Of a DNA stretch of 64,000 bases, positions 35,851 to 47,849 are shown in pieces (position 1 is the stretch's first letter; every line of letters begins with the position of its first letter). The notes beneath the pieces are model-generated. The model worked only from the letters and a program-made list of their open reading frames with translations. It had not been told where the DNA came from and ran no database searches. Both the position numbers and the translations under genes were made by a program. Origin of the DNA: Chinchilla lanigera (lineage: Eukaryota > Chordata > Mammalia > Rodentia > Chinchillidae); assembly GCF_000276665.1 (NCBI RefSeq), contig NW_004955416.1:3413034-3477033 (forward strand), read 5' to 3'.

Positions 35851-36299
35851 ACTGTGACTGGGAGAGCAGTATCATATCGTTAGGCTACTCCATCTTGTCC
35901 CCAGCCTCTTGGCTCCCTCAACCTGATCAGGAATTTTTGTTTCTTTGGCTGTTTGAATTACTCAGACATCCTCAAACCACCTGACTTTCATTTAGTTTCC
36001 ACAAAATGAACACTAGGTCCCAACCATGCATTCCGGCACTTTCTTACCAAATTGATAGTCCCTGATTCTCTGAGGTATTTTACATCCTTTCAAGAAGAAG
36101 CCTGCGCCTGAAAGGTCACTGAACTTCAGTGCAAGCCCCATAGCTGACGACTTCCAAATGTAGCATCCAAATAGCCCGAGGACTTGTCTGTATGATATTA
36201 TATCCCCGAGGCTGGATTTGGGTTTGTTAACTTTAAAATGCAAGGCAGGTTTAAAGATTAACAATTTGCCTGGATAAAGAAAAAGGGAAAAATATAATT

Positions 36300-36960
36300 A
36301 ATCATTTGCCTGTCCCCCAACACTCGTTTACAAAACCATGGTGCAACTTTATTGAGCTCAAAATTGAAGGGTGGCAAGGTTAATATGTAGCTTTAGACCT
36401 CACGGTTTCATTAACAAACACATTATGGGCTGTAAAGCTGAACTGACATTAATGCTAGGCCCAAACAAAGTAAATAATTACCGGCTTGGCAAATGAGGAA
36501 GTACTTGCAGAGTTTGTTTACATTGGGTTTTTGGAAAATTCATGTTGGCAACAAGTCAAATACAGTTTGACTAGTAATTGTGACAATTGCTCACAGATGC
36601 TGCTGGAAGAACAACAAAAGAATGGATTTATGGCTTTTCTCTCTCTCTGCATTTTCCCCCTTTGTTGCCTTTTTTTTCTTTACCATTTGGATCAATAAAG
36701 AACTTGCAGCCACAAAGATAAGTGGGTTACATGGCAGATGGGCCTTGGAATGTTTAAAAATCTCATGTTGCATTTTGTCTCTTGGCCCTAGATTGGAAAA
36801 GACACAGCTGCATTCAAGCTGCAGTCATAAAATCCATTGCTCCTTGAAAATGCCTATGGGTCGGTCCTCACAATAGAACAGTTGAGATGGGGCCTGCTTA
36901 GAAATTTCCCAACAGAAAGACTGGCTTACTTTGTAGCAGTGCGCTGTGAAAAAACCACTG
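36300..36960. promoter_or_regulatory. Candidate conserved non-coding element
   Basis: A repeat-free, compositionally complex stretch with many homeodomain-type cores (GTAAATAATTACC at 36470, CTAGTAATTG at 36570) and GATA/AP1-like text. It looks like a developmental enhancer-type conserved element, but conservation cannot be judged from one sequence. The open frames across it on both strands have no domains. Confidence 0.3.
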
Positions 36961-37615
36961 AGTTCTAGAGGGGCAGACAAATGCCTGGCTCAGGAGGATC
37001 TATTTCATTTTCCCTGGCTGGATTGAAAAATATAAACAGGAATCAAGGACGAGCACAGCTCACCAAACTGGAAAATAGATCCGCAGAGCAATTGAGGTCT
37101 GTGACATATAATTTGAAACAATTTTGGTTTTTCTCATCAAAGATCAGTGTTTTGCCAACTAAAAGCTAATTCTTCACACACGTGTATGCATACACACATG
37201 CATATCCCAGTCCTTCTAAGCCCTTGAATGTAAATCTCTTTATTCTTAAAAGATAGGATTTCAATGGTTTTGAGTACAAAGGCAAAGCCTGGATCTTTCT
37301 AATTCTATTTCTACTAAGTTTGAATAGTGAAAGCTAGAATATTCCTAGACTTTATAGTGCTTAACTGATTTATTGAACACGAGGATCTAAAGCTTTCCTT
37401 ATTGTTTAAGTGAGTTATCTAGATCCATAATCTCCGTGCTATCAAAGCTATAGCCATTGTCTGTTCTAACACATTGTGTTATTATTTTTAAACCATGCTA
37501 GTCTTAATACTCGCTTGGGTGATTATTGCATCAAATCTGATAAAATTAGAACATCTTCTGCTAAGTAACTAAAACCAATAAGAATCTATCACAAAATGGG
37601 TCCTTTCGATCATTT

Positions 37616-38072
37616 TGTTACCAGCAACTTGGGTTCACATGTTTAGGTCCATTTGCTCAGGTCTGTTTGCTTGCAGCTGACCAAATCAAAGAAAGTCATA
37701 TATTTGAGTAAAAACGAAAGAAGGTTTATTCAAAAGTAGCTCCAAGAAGATGCAGGAGTCTATTTTACCTCAAATCACCGTCTCACCTTGTAGAGTCTTT
37801 TATAGTGAAGATCTGAGGGGTGAAGGAATGCCGAGAGACAACGCGAATCTCCACGCTTCCAGCTGTCTTCAGCTAAGTGTTCCTTCTTGTGGAAAGAACA
37901 GTGTGCTCCAGGCCTCCTGGTGTCAACATCTTCATATTCTGTCGCTTTTTTTCTGCGAAGGATAAGAGGGAGTGTTGATTATAAGCTCAGCAGGAGAAAG
38001 TTTGGAGAAGTCGTTTATCTCTAAAGGAAAAAGATCTACCTTTTAAAGTTCCACTTTGCAGTGCCAATTACA
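37616..38072 (-). mobile_element. ERV-type solo LTR (A)
   Basis: A 457-bp LTR starting TGTTACC and ending AATTACA on plus, flanked by perfect 4-bp copies ATTT (37612-37615 and 38073-38076). On minus it reads TGTAATTGGCACTGC... with TATAAAA at 37804-37798 and AATAAA at 37730-37725, followed by GATTTGGTC. Four-base duplications suit class I (gammaretrovirus-like) elements. No retroviral genes are attached. Confidence 0.9.
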
Positions 38073-38390
38073 ATTTGAATGCTATGTTCATCTATCAGGA
38101 ACATACTTGATGCACATCAGCCAATTTCTAAATTTTCTTTTTGCCTTTAACCTCAGAACTGTAAATATTCCCTAGGAGGAAAAGCCTTACTGTGAAACTT
38201 GCCAGCTTTTGTTTTAAACTCTAAAATTTCCTAAATCCTAACTTTGAATTGCCACACCTCTCCGATCATGAAATGTGGAGGCTCCATGTAGAATGCCAAG
38301 AGAGGCTGCACGGAGGGTGGATGGAAGCAAATGTTTTCAGAAATAGCACTGGAACTTTGCCTCATGTCTGTCATCACTGATCACTGGAAC

Positions 38391-38790
38391 TGTTACCAAA
38401 CTCCGGGGTTCTGGTCTTTTCAGGTGTTTGGTGTTCTGAACAAAGAATTGGGTAAAACATGCAAAAAGGTAGCAAGGTTTTACATTTATTAAAGGTAGAA
38501 AAAGAAGTTCACTTTACAGAGTAAGAGTAGCCACTGAGAAAGTTTAGTGCCCAAGAAGGAAATGATAGATGTCTTTTGTAACTTTCATTCTTCAGAGTGA
38601 TGTCAAATCTAGTCCATCCTATCAAAAGCCTGCTTGATTTTGCACCAGAAAAACTGAACAAAGCTCTTTTTGATTGATCCCAGGTGCAAGGTTTGGAGAC
38701 TGTGTTCTGCGCACATGTCCTGGATCTGTGTGATTGACTGGTCATATCCACTTGCTCAACTGGTTGGCCATGCCCTGATCTCATGGCTCA
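38391..38790 (-). mobile_element. ERV-type solo LTR (C)
   Basis: A 400-bp block starting TGTTACCAAACTCCGGGG and ending CTCATGGCTCA on plus. The 4-bp flanks GAAC and AAAC differ at one base. On minus the end is GGTAACA, as in LTR A, and AATAAA lies at 38490-38485. It seems to be a related but different class I LTR. Confidence 0.7.
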
Positions 38791-38989
38791 AAACCAGACT
38801 AACTATAGACAACACATTGCTAATGGCAACTCTTCACCAATGTCTCTAAATAGGCTTGACCTATACTACCTAATGAAACTTTCTAGTACACAATGATTTT
38901 AGAGTAATGATTAGAAACAAAAATTGGGGGTAACATTCCACTAAATCTATCATACTGTACTTGGATGATTCCAAATGACTTTTTTAAGA

Positions 38990-39475
38990 AAAAGAATAAA
39001 CAAAAATAATAAAAACTATGCAGAATTTCAAAACAAGATGATAAGAAATTAGTAATGGTTTTTATACTGCATATTGTTATCTTCAAAATAGTTGTTCAGA
39101 TTACCAGATATAGGCATGCAAAATTGATCAGTTAGGCATTAACTGTTGGTTTCAATAAACCAATAGAAATTAGTAGTACAATTATCTTAGCTGTCTTGTA
39201 TATACACATATATATATTTTTCCCTCCCTTCTTTCTTCTTTCCTCCTTTCCCCTATCCCAGTCGTTCTTTCCTTTTGAGCAGTTTCTTTCTCTTTCACAA
39301 TATCTATTGTACCTTTCAGATTTTATTTACTCTTTCAGTTTCCTATACTAGAGAGACAATTCAGTGTTTACACATGTGGGTCTGATTTATTTCATTCATG
39401 AGTTGCATCCACTTATCTATAAAAGTCTCAAGTGTATCTTTCTTTATAGCTGAGTAGTACTCCATTACCTCCTTA
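38990..39475 (-). mobile_element. 5'-truncated L1 3' end, antisense
   Basis: Matches the left piece of the L1 at 21158 and the tail of the 2.7-9.85 kb L1: 'atcttcaaaatagttgttca', 'ttcacaatatctattgtacc', 'ctgatttatttcattcatga', 'agctgagtagtactccatta'. It consists of the 3'UTR plus a little ORF2 end. Confidence 0.9.
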
Positions 39476-39540
39476 TTTACCCCAAATTTTTACTTTAAGG
39501 TATTTTTCCCACACTGCAGTCAGCAAAGATTTGGTCATGT

Positions 39541-40005
39541 TGTAACTGGCACTGCAAAATGGAATTTAAAACAGTAAAAAGGTTTTTCTTTTAGAGATAA
39601 GCAACTTTTCCAAACATCCTCCTGCTGAGCACATAACCAGCACCCCCTCCTCTCCTCAGCCCCAAAGAAGTGGCAGAATATGCAGATGCTGACAGTAGCA
39701 GTCCTGGGACCCAGTGGCCTTTCCTCTAGAAAGAGGATGAGCTGAAGATGGCTGGAAGTGATGAGACAAGTGTGAGGGCTCCATCATCCCCCGGAGTTCC
39801 CCGTCCCGCCGGTCCTTACTATAAAAGACCCTTGCACATCTATACACAATAGAATGCGATCTGAGGCAAATGCACCCCTCCTTCTCCTCTGAGCTAGCTT
39901 TAAATAAATTCTTTTTTACCTTTTCATCAAAATATATGACCTCCTTCGATTTGGTCAGAGGCAAGGGAACGAACCTGAGTGCATAAACCTAAGTGGCCAG
40001 AAATA
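39541..40005 (+). mobile_element. ERV-type solo LTR (B), inverted relative to A
   Basis: A 465-bp LTR, same family as A, starting TGTAACTGGCACTGC with TATAAAA at 39820-39826, AATAAA at 39903-39908 and GATTTGGTCAG near 39950. Perfect 4-bp duplication ATGT (39537-39540 and 40006-40009). The terminal CA has become TA. A CpG-rich spot (CCCCGTCCCGCCGG at 39799) lies just upstream of the TATA box. Confidence 0.9.
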
Positions 40006-40009
40006 ATGT

Positions 40010-42025
40010 CACAACCTTGCTTGGAATTGTTTGAAGGCATCTTTCTGCTTACAGTTGAAACACTACACACTGACACATTTCTTTGACTGTTAACACAGTT
40101 TAACCCCAGCCCTAACCCATGGCCTGACCTTTGTGCTCTCCCTTCAGATCTCATTGGCATCTTCTCAAAAATCCCTATACTTGACCTAAATGAATATCCT
40201 GAGGCAGGAGAGGGATTGGTTTACTTTTACCACGGAAGAATTACGTTCTGTGATGCAAGACCTGATAAACCTCATGAAAGATTTTGTACATTATACGAAA
40301 AAAGTTCCTGGAATTTGAAGCTTGTGCTTTCACTATAAAGCCCGACCTTAAACTTTAAGAGAATTTGGTTGTTTTCAAGAAAAAGAATTTTATATGACTT
40401 TGGAAATTCTCTGACATTTTTTTGTCTATCATAGAATGTTACCTGTCTTTCAGGGTAACATCTGTGAGATTCACAACTGGCTTGCTGATTAAATTTATAT
40501 TGTTGATCACTTGCACAGAGAGAAATCAAAGTTACAACCACAAGTAAAAATGGATACATTGGAGGTGAATTTTGGAAGAAGTAAGAAAAAAATAGAAAGC
40601 AGTTATGAAAGGAGCATTTAAATTTGGTATGAATGGCTCATACTATTGATTAAAGCCTTTCAAAATTCAATGAAAGGACACTTTGCAGCCAGTGGCTCAC
40701 AGGAAACTGCAGGAAAGACCATTTTTACTCAGTTCAAAGGTTACAGGCCTCTGTCCAAACAGGTAAAGAAGGTGATTCCATCCCCTTTTTAAAAAGAAAC
40801 TGGATAACTACAAATTTAGAATGCAAGATCAAATGTTAATAATGTATTTAATCTTTTTTTGGGTGTTGAGACAAAGTCTCACTACCTAGTTTAAACTGGT
40901 CTTGAACTCACTATGGAGCCCAGGCTGGCCTCAAACTTGTGGTGATCCTTCTGCCTCAGCCGCCCAAGTGCTAGGAATATATGTGTATAGTCATTTTTTT
41001 AAAAAATCAAGGTGTTACTTTTTAAAATGTAATATCTAAATTAATGCAAAATTATAAAATTTTTTTCATTATATTTATTTTACTATATTATTCCATATCT
41101 TCTATCAATTTTAAAACTTACAGTGGAGAAGAATCTCCATAATATGAGTTACAAAATTTAATATCATGTCCTTTGTACAAAGTAAGCTAATGGTACATAT
41201 TTTGAATTGTATTGTATTAATTCAAGGGTATTTTAGATCTTCTCAGACTTTCTGACTCTGTCATTCTGCATTTCCTCCCTTTCAATTAAAGAATATGTTT
41301 TATAGATGAGCTACAGGTGGTTGTATGTATGTCTCTGTCAATCAAGTTACTGGAAACACATTTGTGACAGCTCTACCACATCCATTTGACAATATGCAGC
41401 CCAAGGTCAAGAACTCTAACTGCTTTCTTTTTAACTTCTCGCAGAGCATTTTAAAAATACAGTCTCCTGACTCCCAAATTTACCTTATAAAGGTCACTTC
41501 CAGGACCCGCATTGAAATAAGCAGATGCTGAGAGGTTGACAAAAATGGAATATCATGAGAAATGATGGTCAAAGCTCCTGCTTAAAACCTATCCTAAAAC
41601 TGAGAGTTGACATCACTATGAATGATATTATATAATGAGACTTGGCTTACATTGAATTTTGTCTAAAACTCCAAAATAATTAGCTAAGTACCCATATATT
41701 TTAAAATGAGGTGCAAGGTCTTTGCAGACATCCATTGAAGGAGACCCCAAACTGCCTTAATGATTCAGAGACATCATCCACTTCAGGCAAATTCTGTATG
41801 ACTGGAGTGGGTGGAGCAGGACACTGTGTCTCTAGCTGCATGGTGTGGCTGTCTCTATCTCCTGAGTCGGTTCGTAAAGTTTACCTTTCACAGTCACTTT
41901 GGTATAAGGGAAGAGCCAGAAATTTCATGCCACCAGGTCCGGTGAATAGGTGGGTGAGAAGACACCATAATGTTTCTGGGAGACTACCCTTCCTTTGGGG
42001 GGCACTTGGCAGTATATTCACTATA
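40010..42025. other. Unique sequence with one B1
   Basis: Apart from the B1 at 40853-40990, no repeat or exon recognised. The 110-codon open frame at 41711-42043 runs into the mariner remnant and has no domain I know. Confidence 0.45.
40853..40990 (-). mobile_element. B1-type SINE, antisense
   Basis: 'gagacaaagtctcactacct', 'gaactcactatggagcccag' and 'gctggcctcaaacttgtgg', then 'gcccaagtgctaggaat', follow an antisense B1. It is more diverged than the copy at 14926. Confidence 0.92.
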
Positions 42026-42029
42026 TTTT

Positions 42030-42215
42030 TGATCACATCATGAAAGAAGACTTGCAGAACTGCTTCAGAAAGTGAAAAACATAGCAAGTGTGTTTAAAGT
42101 GAGGTAGAGTGCTTTGAGGAGATTAATGGCCATCTTTTACCGTAACAAATTTTCAAACATTCACTGCATATTTGATCATACCTCACACAGTGAGTTTCAA
42201 AATGCAGTTTTTACC
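42030..42215 (+). mobile_element. Mariner-like DNA transposon remnant (copy 3)
   Basis: 'gaagacttgcagaactgctt', 'gtgtgtttaaagtgaggtag', 'ccatcttttaccgtaacaa' and 'catatttgatcatacctcac' parallel the copies at 14060 and 14395. The frame is broken. Confidence 0.65.
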
Positions 42216-42219
42216 AACC

Positions 42220-43550
42220 TTTCTACTTGACCCGAGTTATTGAAAATTATTGTGATGTGTGCACATAGGAGTACTCATTTTTTTCTTTTGGCTCAGGCCT
42301 CCAAACAACTCAGCAGGACATTGTGGGTCAGTAATCCATTCAGTCAAAGGATGTCTTCTACTATGGGTTATCTTGTATTCTGTGGAAATAGGAGTTTTAA
42401 AACGTTTTCTCAAAGCTGATACCACAGATGGGCATTTTCTTTGAGGTCCCTTAGACAGGATCCATGACATCATCCTGAGGCCCTGAGAAAAATGGTACAG
42501 CAAGTTCTGATGAAAGAGAACTATACAGAACCACTAAAGAGATGAAGCCTGACTCACTAGGACTTTGTACACCCCAAGGCATCCTGGGAGGGACAAGTGT
42601 ATTAAGTTGCTAGGGAGGTGTAGGACAACCATACCGGGGATACAGGGAGGAACATTCCTGCCTCAGTTTTTAGGTTGCTTTCTGTTCCTCCATGTCAATT
42701 CTCCCCACACCAAAAGTAGTCCCTCATCTGTCTGCCAGCTTATTAACCTACAAGTTAAAAACTATTGCAGAGAGTTTTTAACATAATTTCAATATTTTGT
42801 TTTTTCCCGTTCCTTTACATCTTAAACTTCTTTTGTGAGGTTGGGTGCACTTCATGGAAAGAAACTGAGGTATTCTTGGTTTCTCATTTGTTTCCAGGTT
42901 GAAGAAAAGCCTGTGTTATTAAAATGTCATGCGAGCTTTCTGAACTACTACTGAGATACGAATTACATGTGCTGGATTAGCCTCCAGTTGCTATGTAGTT
43001 GATAAAACAAAACTGATTTTTTACTTACGTGGTGGTATCACTTCAGATACTATTTTTCCAGCCCCTAAACTGCAGTACCTTAACTTGATTTCCTTTAGAT
43101 CTTTAAAGAACTCACTTCTTTGGTGAATGCTACATCATGGAGCATAGGATTCTTTAGGTCAGACTTCTTTTCAAGTTGAACAAAAAGAGCTTAAAACATT
43201 CATACCATAAGTGACAGTACATATACTTCTGCAAGACTCCCTGGCCTCCTCTGCAGCAACTCAGCACAGTGGCTTCTAGTTTTTCAACCTTGCCATATGG
43301 AACTAATCTGTTTCCAAGCAAATGTCAAATCTATAATAATTAGGTCAATGCCATTCATCTCTTCTCCCAACCGGTACTGACCTCTTGCTGGGAGGCTTGT
43401 GAGTTTGCTCTTTGCTTTTTACTCTAGGCATTCAAAAAGTTTATCTCACTTTGTCTTATCCTTCTCTGCAACTCCCTCTAACCTGTTTCTTTGCCCAAAA
43501 GGCCACAACAAGAATGGCCCTGTAGCTCCCATATCAATAAATATTTTCTA
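42220..43550. other. Unassigned sequence
   Basis: No gene or nameable repeat seen. Confidence 0.45.
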
Positions 43551-43554
43551 AAAT

Positions 43555-43750
43555 TGATCAGGTAGCAGATATTTTGGGCCCTGTAAGTTGTATGGCCTCT
43601 GTAGCAACTGCAGTGCTCTGTTACTTAGTACAAAAGCAAATAGAGACAAGAGGAAATGAATGTATGGAGCTGTGGTCCTATAAAATGTTATTTACAAAAA
43701 TAAGCGAACAGAGTGGATTTGCCTTCTGGGCTGCAGGGTGAGTAGCCTGC
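43555..43750 (+). mobile_element. hAT-type (Charlie-like) DNA transposon remnant
   Basis: 'cagatattttgggccctgta', 'atggcctctgtagcaactgc' and 'taaaatgttatttacaaaaa', then 'gtggatttgccttctggg', follow the end of ancient hAT-Charlie-type elements. Family name not certain. Confidence 0.6.
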
Positions 43751-43754
43751 TTTA

Positions 43755-44977
43755 GTTTATGGCCCTGAGCTCCGTGAAAATAAAGAGGTCCATGGAAAAA
43801 TTAACTTGTTAGCTATCACCATTATTATTTGCTTTACTGAGAACCAATTTTAACAAGGAGATGGATATCTAAGAGGCAAGAATTTGTTTTCTTTTTATCT
43901 TCTCTTTAATAAAAAACCTCTGATGTTCCTGAAGTGAATTGCCTACAGTGATTTTTTACTTCACATTCCTTCTAGTCTACGTTCTAGTCTTCTGAATAAG
44001 AACACTAAGCCAAAGTCAGGGAAAAAACTTAAGGACTCATTCCATTGAAAATCCAAGATGAATTGCAATTAATAAATTGACTAAGTGAATCTAACAAGGA
44101 GAGGACAGAGATCCTGGGAGGTGAAAATCCCTTTATACTGTGTGTATTTACTGTTGAATTTAGTTCTGGCATCAAGATGTACCACTGACAAACTAGAACA
44201 CATTTAGAAGAGAGTAAAGTTTAACAACTTGCAATCAAGTTTATGTAGAATAATGAAAACTGTTGTTCAGTCAAGAGAAGATTCAAGGGGAAATACTTGA
44301 TATATTTAGAGAATTGCTTTTTGAATAGGAATTAGAGATCTTTAATATGAGCTTAGAAGTAAACACAAAAACAGAAGACTTCAAGAAAACCTCAGCTAAA
44401 ATTTTTCATAGAAGCTTTCTAAGAAAACTATCTGAGGATGGAAAGGTCTATACTGAAATTTGTAGAATTTCTTTTTTACACTGAGATAGATTGTGGCAGG
44501 AATTTGAGCATCAGCTGATCTTTTGGATTAGGTTAATGGCTTGCAGATTTAAATTTCATGAAACAGAAAATTTCTAAATAGGAATCAATAATGCTTACTA
44601 ATGTTTTATAATGCCTTGTAAATATTTTAAAACCAAACCCAATGTTTGGTATCATTTCATAAATACACTATATTTTAAATAAAAGCACAGAAAGGCATAA
44701 TATAGAAATTAAAGGTCTTCTTTGCAAAAACAAAAACACTTGAACAATTGCTAACTTCATCATATAAAAATCTAGCTAAGTAAATCTAAAAATTAGATTA
44801 CATGGGCTCCCTTCCGCTCCCTTTAGTACAGAATGGCAAAAATCTCTGTTATGGGTTATCAGGAGTCCCTTGATCATCATTTAGGAATTACTGAAACTTT
44901 AAAGTCTCTTCTAATCCTACCCTTCTGAGCTTTTGCATGAGCATGACAATACTGAACTGTAAATTGGATCTTTCTTC
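43755..44977. other. Unassigned AT-rich sequence
   Basis: Nothing recognisable. Confidence 0.45.
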
Positions 44978-44988
44978 AAGGAACATAG

Positions 44989-45088
44989 GGGGTTGGGGAT
45001 TTAGCTCAGCGGCAAAAGAGCCTGCCTGGCAAGTGCAAGGTCGTGAGTTTGGTTCCCGGTACCGGAGAAAAACAAAACAAAACAAAAA
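44989..45088 (+). mobile_element. ID-type SINE, well preserved
   Basis: Sense ID of the CGG subfamily (GGATTTAGCTCAGCGGCAAA, then GGTTCCCGGTACCGGAG and an (AAAAC)n tail). Flanks AAGGAACATAG (44978-44988) and AAGGAGCATAG (45089-45099) differ at one base. Confidence 0.96.
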
Positions 45089-45270
45089 AAGGAGCATAGT
45101 AGTGACTGAGCAAAGTAAAAGTTACCTTCAAAATGCTGTGTAATATAAATTACTTATTTTAAAGGACTCACATTCAGGTGGCAACATGCTATAGTATAGG
45201 TAAAGCACAGCTTTCACAGTGTGTTTCTTTATTCTTGTGGTAATAAACTAAATTGTAAAACAGGAAATTT

Positions 45271-45365
45271 GGCTGGGGATATAGCTCAGTGGCATAAGCG
45301 CCTGACTAGCAAGCACAGGGTCCTACTCAATCCCTGGTACAAAAAAAGAAAAAAAAAAAAAACCT
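45271..45365 (+). mobile_element. ID-type SINE, older variant
   Basis: Sense ID with GGCTGGGGATATAGCTCAG and GGTCCTACTCAATCCCTGG, then an A-rich tail. Flanks AGGAAATTT (45262-45270) and AGGAAAATT (45366-45374) look like a decayed duplication. The body differs at many sites from the copy 180 bp upstream. Confidence 0.9.
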
Positions 45366-46079
45366 AGGAAAATTTACTAAATACTAGTTAGGATATATTG
45401 TCATGAGCTAAATTTGTCTTCCCTCAAAACAAAGGGCAAACAAACTTATACACTAACATTTGACTTTTCAGAGAAAAAAAAAATCCAGTGTCAATATGAA
45501 AAGAATAGGAAATTTATCCAGGAAATTTTCTAGATACACTTAGCATTCAAGATAACTTAGCCAAATTATCTCAACTACAATTCCAACTGAAAAGAAGTTA
45601 GTAGTGTTCACAATATCAGACCCACAATAAAACTCTACCTGCAGTGATTTTTTTGCCCCTTTCCTCCAATTTTTCTTTGAATGTACATTGTAAGAATATT
45701 TGTATAAATTACCTGAAAAAAAACTTTGTGAATTCAATGTATAGCTTGATTTCGAGTCCCTAAATAATTCAACATGTGTGCACACATGCTACATGCATAC
45801 ACACACACACAGACACTAGTCCTAGTAAGAGTGACATACAGTGACTAGTGAGGGGCAAACACTTCACCAGCTTCTACCCACTGCTATATCAATGCACATA
45901 AATTCTCATTTGTAACACCCCTGCAGTTCCATTGTGTGGCTCCATTAGTCTATGCATGAATTATTCACACATGATACATCATAATGGCATCAGAGCCATT
46001 TATGATATCAATTCATACTATTATAGAACAGGTAATCTTCAGCTGTCCAACACAACATGTGTTAATTAGATCTCCAAGA

Positions 46080-46370
46080 AACTTCGCTAGTCAATCATCT
46101 TTACAAAGCCCTGATCCTGTTCCACCTCCAATATGCCTTCCAATCACTCCATCCTACCTCTATTTTTCATTTTTTAATCTACTTATGGAATACCTGACAT
46201 ATTTAATCGTTTCAGCTACATTTTGTGTGTTGCTTTGCAGATTTAACTCTTGTATCCCCAAGTAAATGAGTTGATTCTTGAAAGGTGGAAACATGGGCTA
46301 TAGCTCCTTTATACCTTCCACAGTTCTTTGCAAAGTTAGACACATAATAAATTTTCATTAAATTGTAATT
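46080..46370 (+). mobile_element. L2 LINE 3' end, sense
   Basis: 'acaaagccctgatcctgttc', 'ctcttgtatccccaagtaaa' and 'gacacataataaattttcat' follow the L2 3' terminus. An antisense-like IAP-style frame is absent; the 93-codon frame at 45984 is chance. Confidence 0.6.
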
Positions 46371-46790
46371 GACTTCTTTAACTGCCCTACAAACAAATGC
46401 AAATCACAAATTTCTAGATGGATGGCTACTTGATTTAGCTCATTTTGATTCTGAATAATCACACAAGTTTTGGGTTGTATAGTTTATGATTGTTATGAAA
46501 TATTTGTTCTACTTAGTTTTTATTTTATTTCCATCAATTATCTGAAGACACAAAATGCTTTTTGGTACAATATCTAGAAAGTAGGATTGGTTTTACGTTG
46601 GGAGAAATCTGGCAAATCTATAGCATGGTGGTGGACACAATGAACAATCAATATGTTGTCATCATCACTTTTCCACTCTACATTTATTCAGGACATGCCA
46701 CAATTGGCAATTATTGGCTTCATGCTTGTAATTAAAATCAATTTATAATGGAAAATCACACAGCTAAGTCCCATGTATCCAATAGGTACT

Positions 46791-46980
46791 TGTTATGGTT
46801 TGTATCTAGATGTCTCCCCAAAAGAGGACCTCTCCTCATGAGGTCATAGATTTTTTTTGGAGGTGGCTGAATCTAGTGTGTGATTGATTAATAGTGCAAC
46901 GTTGGGATTAAAGGTACTGGGATTAAGGATGGGTGATTCCTGGATCAGTCAACTCATTGGATTGGCACTGTCCTAATGTA
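46791..46980 (+). mobile_element. MaLR-like LTR, 5' part
   Basis: Starts TGTTATGGTTTGTATCTAGA and continues TGTCTCCCC, GGAGGTGGCTGAATC, as do the other TGTTATGG-type LTRs here. The far end could not be located, so it is either truncated or decayed. Confidence 0.6.
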
Positions 46981-47529
46981 ATAAGTTTCAAAATTGAAAG
47001 AGTATTAAGCATGCACACAATGAACTCAAAGTCTAATTACTTTTAGTCCTACTTTTGACACTACACCATGGCAATGAAGCATTTGTAAAGATAAATGATT
47101 ATTTGGGGGAGGATTATCTTATATTCTGAGTATGCATTAATAATTCAGCTTTTCTAGGTACTAAATAAACTGTGAGGCCTGATTAACTCAATGCTTTAAG
47201 TAATTATTAAAATGGGTGCACAGGCCATTTGCATAAGGGGATATGAAATCATAAATTCATATGTGAGAACACTGAATGGATTTTTTATTATTCAAAAATC
47301 GCATTAGCCATGGTTCAGTGTAGTATATGTGCATGTAAGCTCTGACTCCTAGTTTTTCCTAATATTTTTAATATAGCCTCACTACAATTTTATGTTGTAA
47401 TTTTAGTTAAATTATGTTTGGATAGATTACATATAGCCTCAGCAGCAAAAATTTTGAGATCCACATTACATGAAAGAAATCTGACCAATGAAAAGAAAAT
47501 GATACCTGACAATAAGTTGTACTTTATTA

Positions 47530-47848
47530 GATTAGAGTTGAATATCCCTTTTTAGAAATTTTTGGGTCCTTTTTCCATAGATTTTGAAATATATGTATAT
47601 ACCTAATAAGAGGATTGGGGGATGGGAATCATTTGCTTCATAAATACCTTATTCACATAACCTGAAAGTTTTTATAAAATATTTGTAATGTGCCTGCATT
47701 TGGCTACAAACCTGCCACGTGAGTGCAGACATAGAATTTTGCACTTAGGGCATAATTTCAGTTCTCAAACAGTTTTGCATTTATTTTGGAGCACTTTAGA
47801 CATTGGATTTTCAGATTAGAAACACTCCACTTGTCAGGATTGCTAAAT
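47530..47848. mobile_element. DNA transposon remnant (Tigger/pogo-like) with inverted ends
   Basis: The left end GAGTTGAATATCCC and right end TCAGATTAGAAACACTCCAC are roughly inverted, and the middle reads 'tttttccatagattttgaaa', 'cacataacctgaaagttttt' and 'tttggagcactttagacatt'. This is the ancient mammalian element beginning GTTGAGTATCCCTTATC. Family name not certain. Confidence 0.65.
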
Positions 47849-47849
47849 A

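Noticed and set aside
37750..37965. 71-codon open frame
   Set aside because: It lies inside the antisense ERV-type LTR A.
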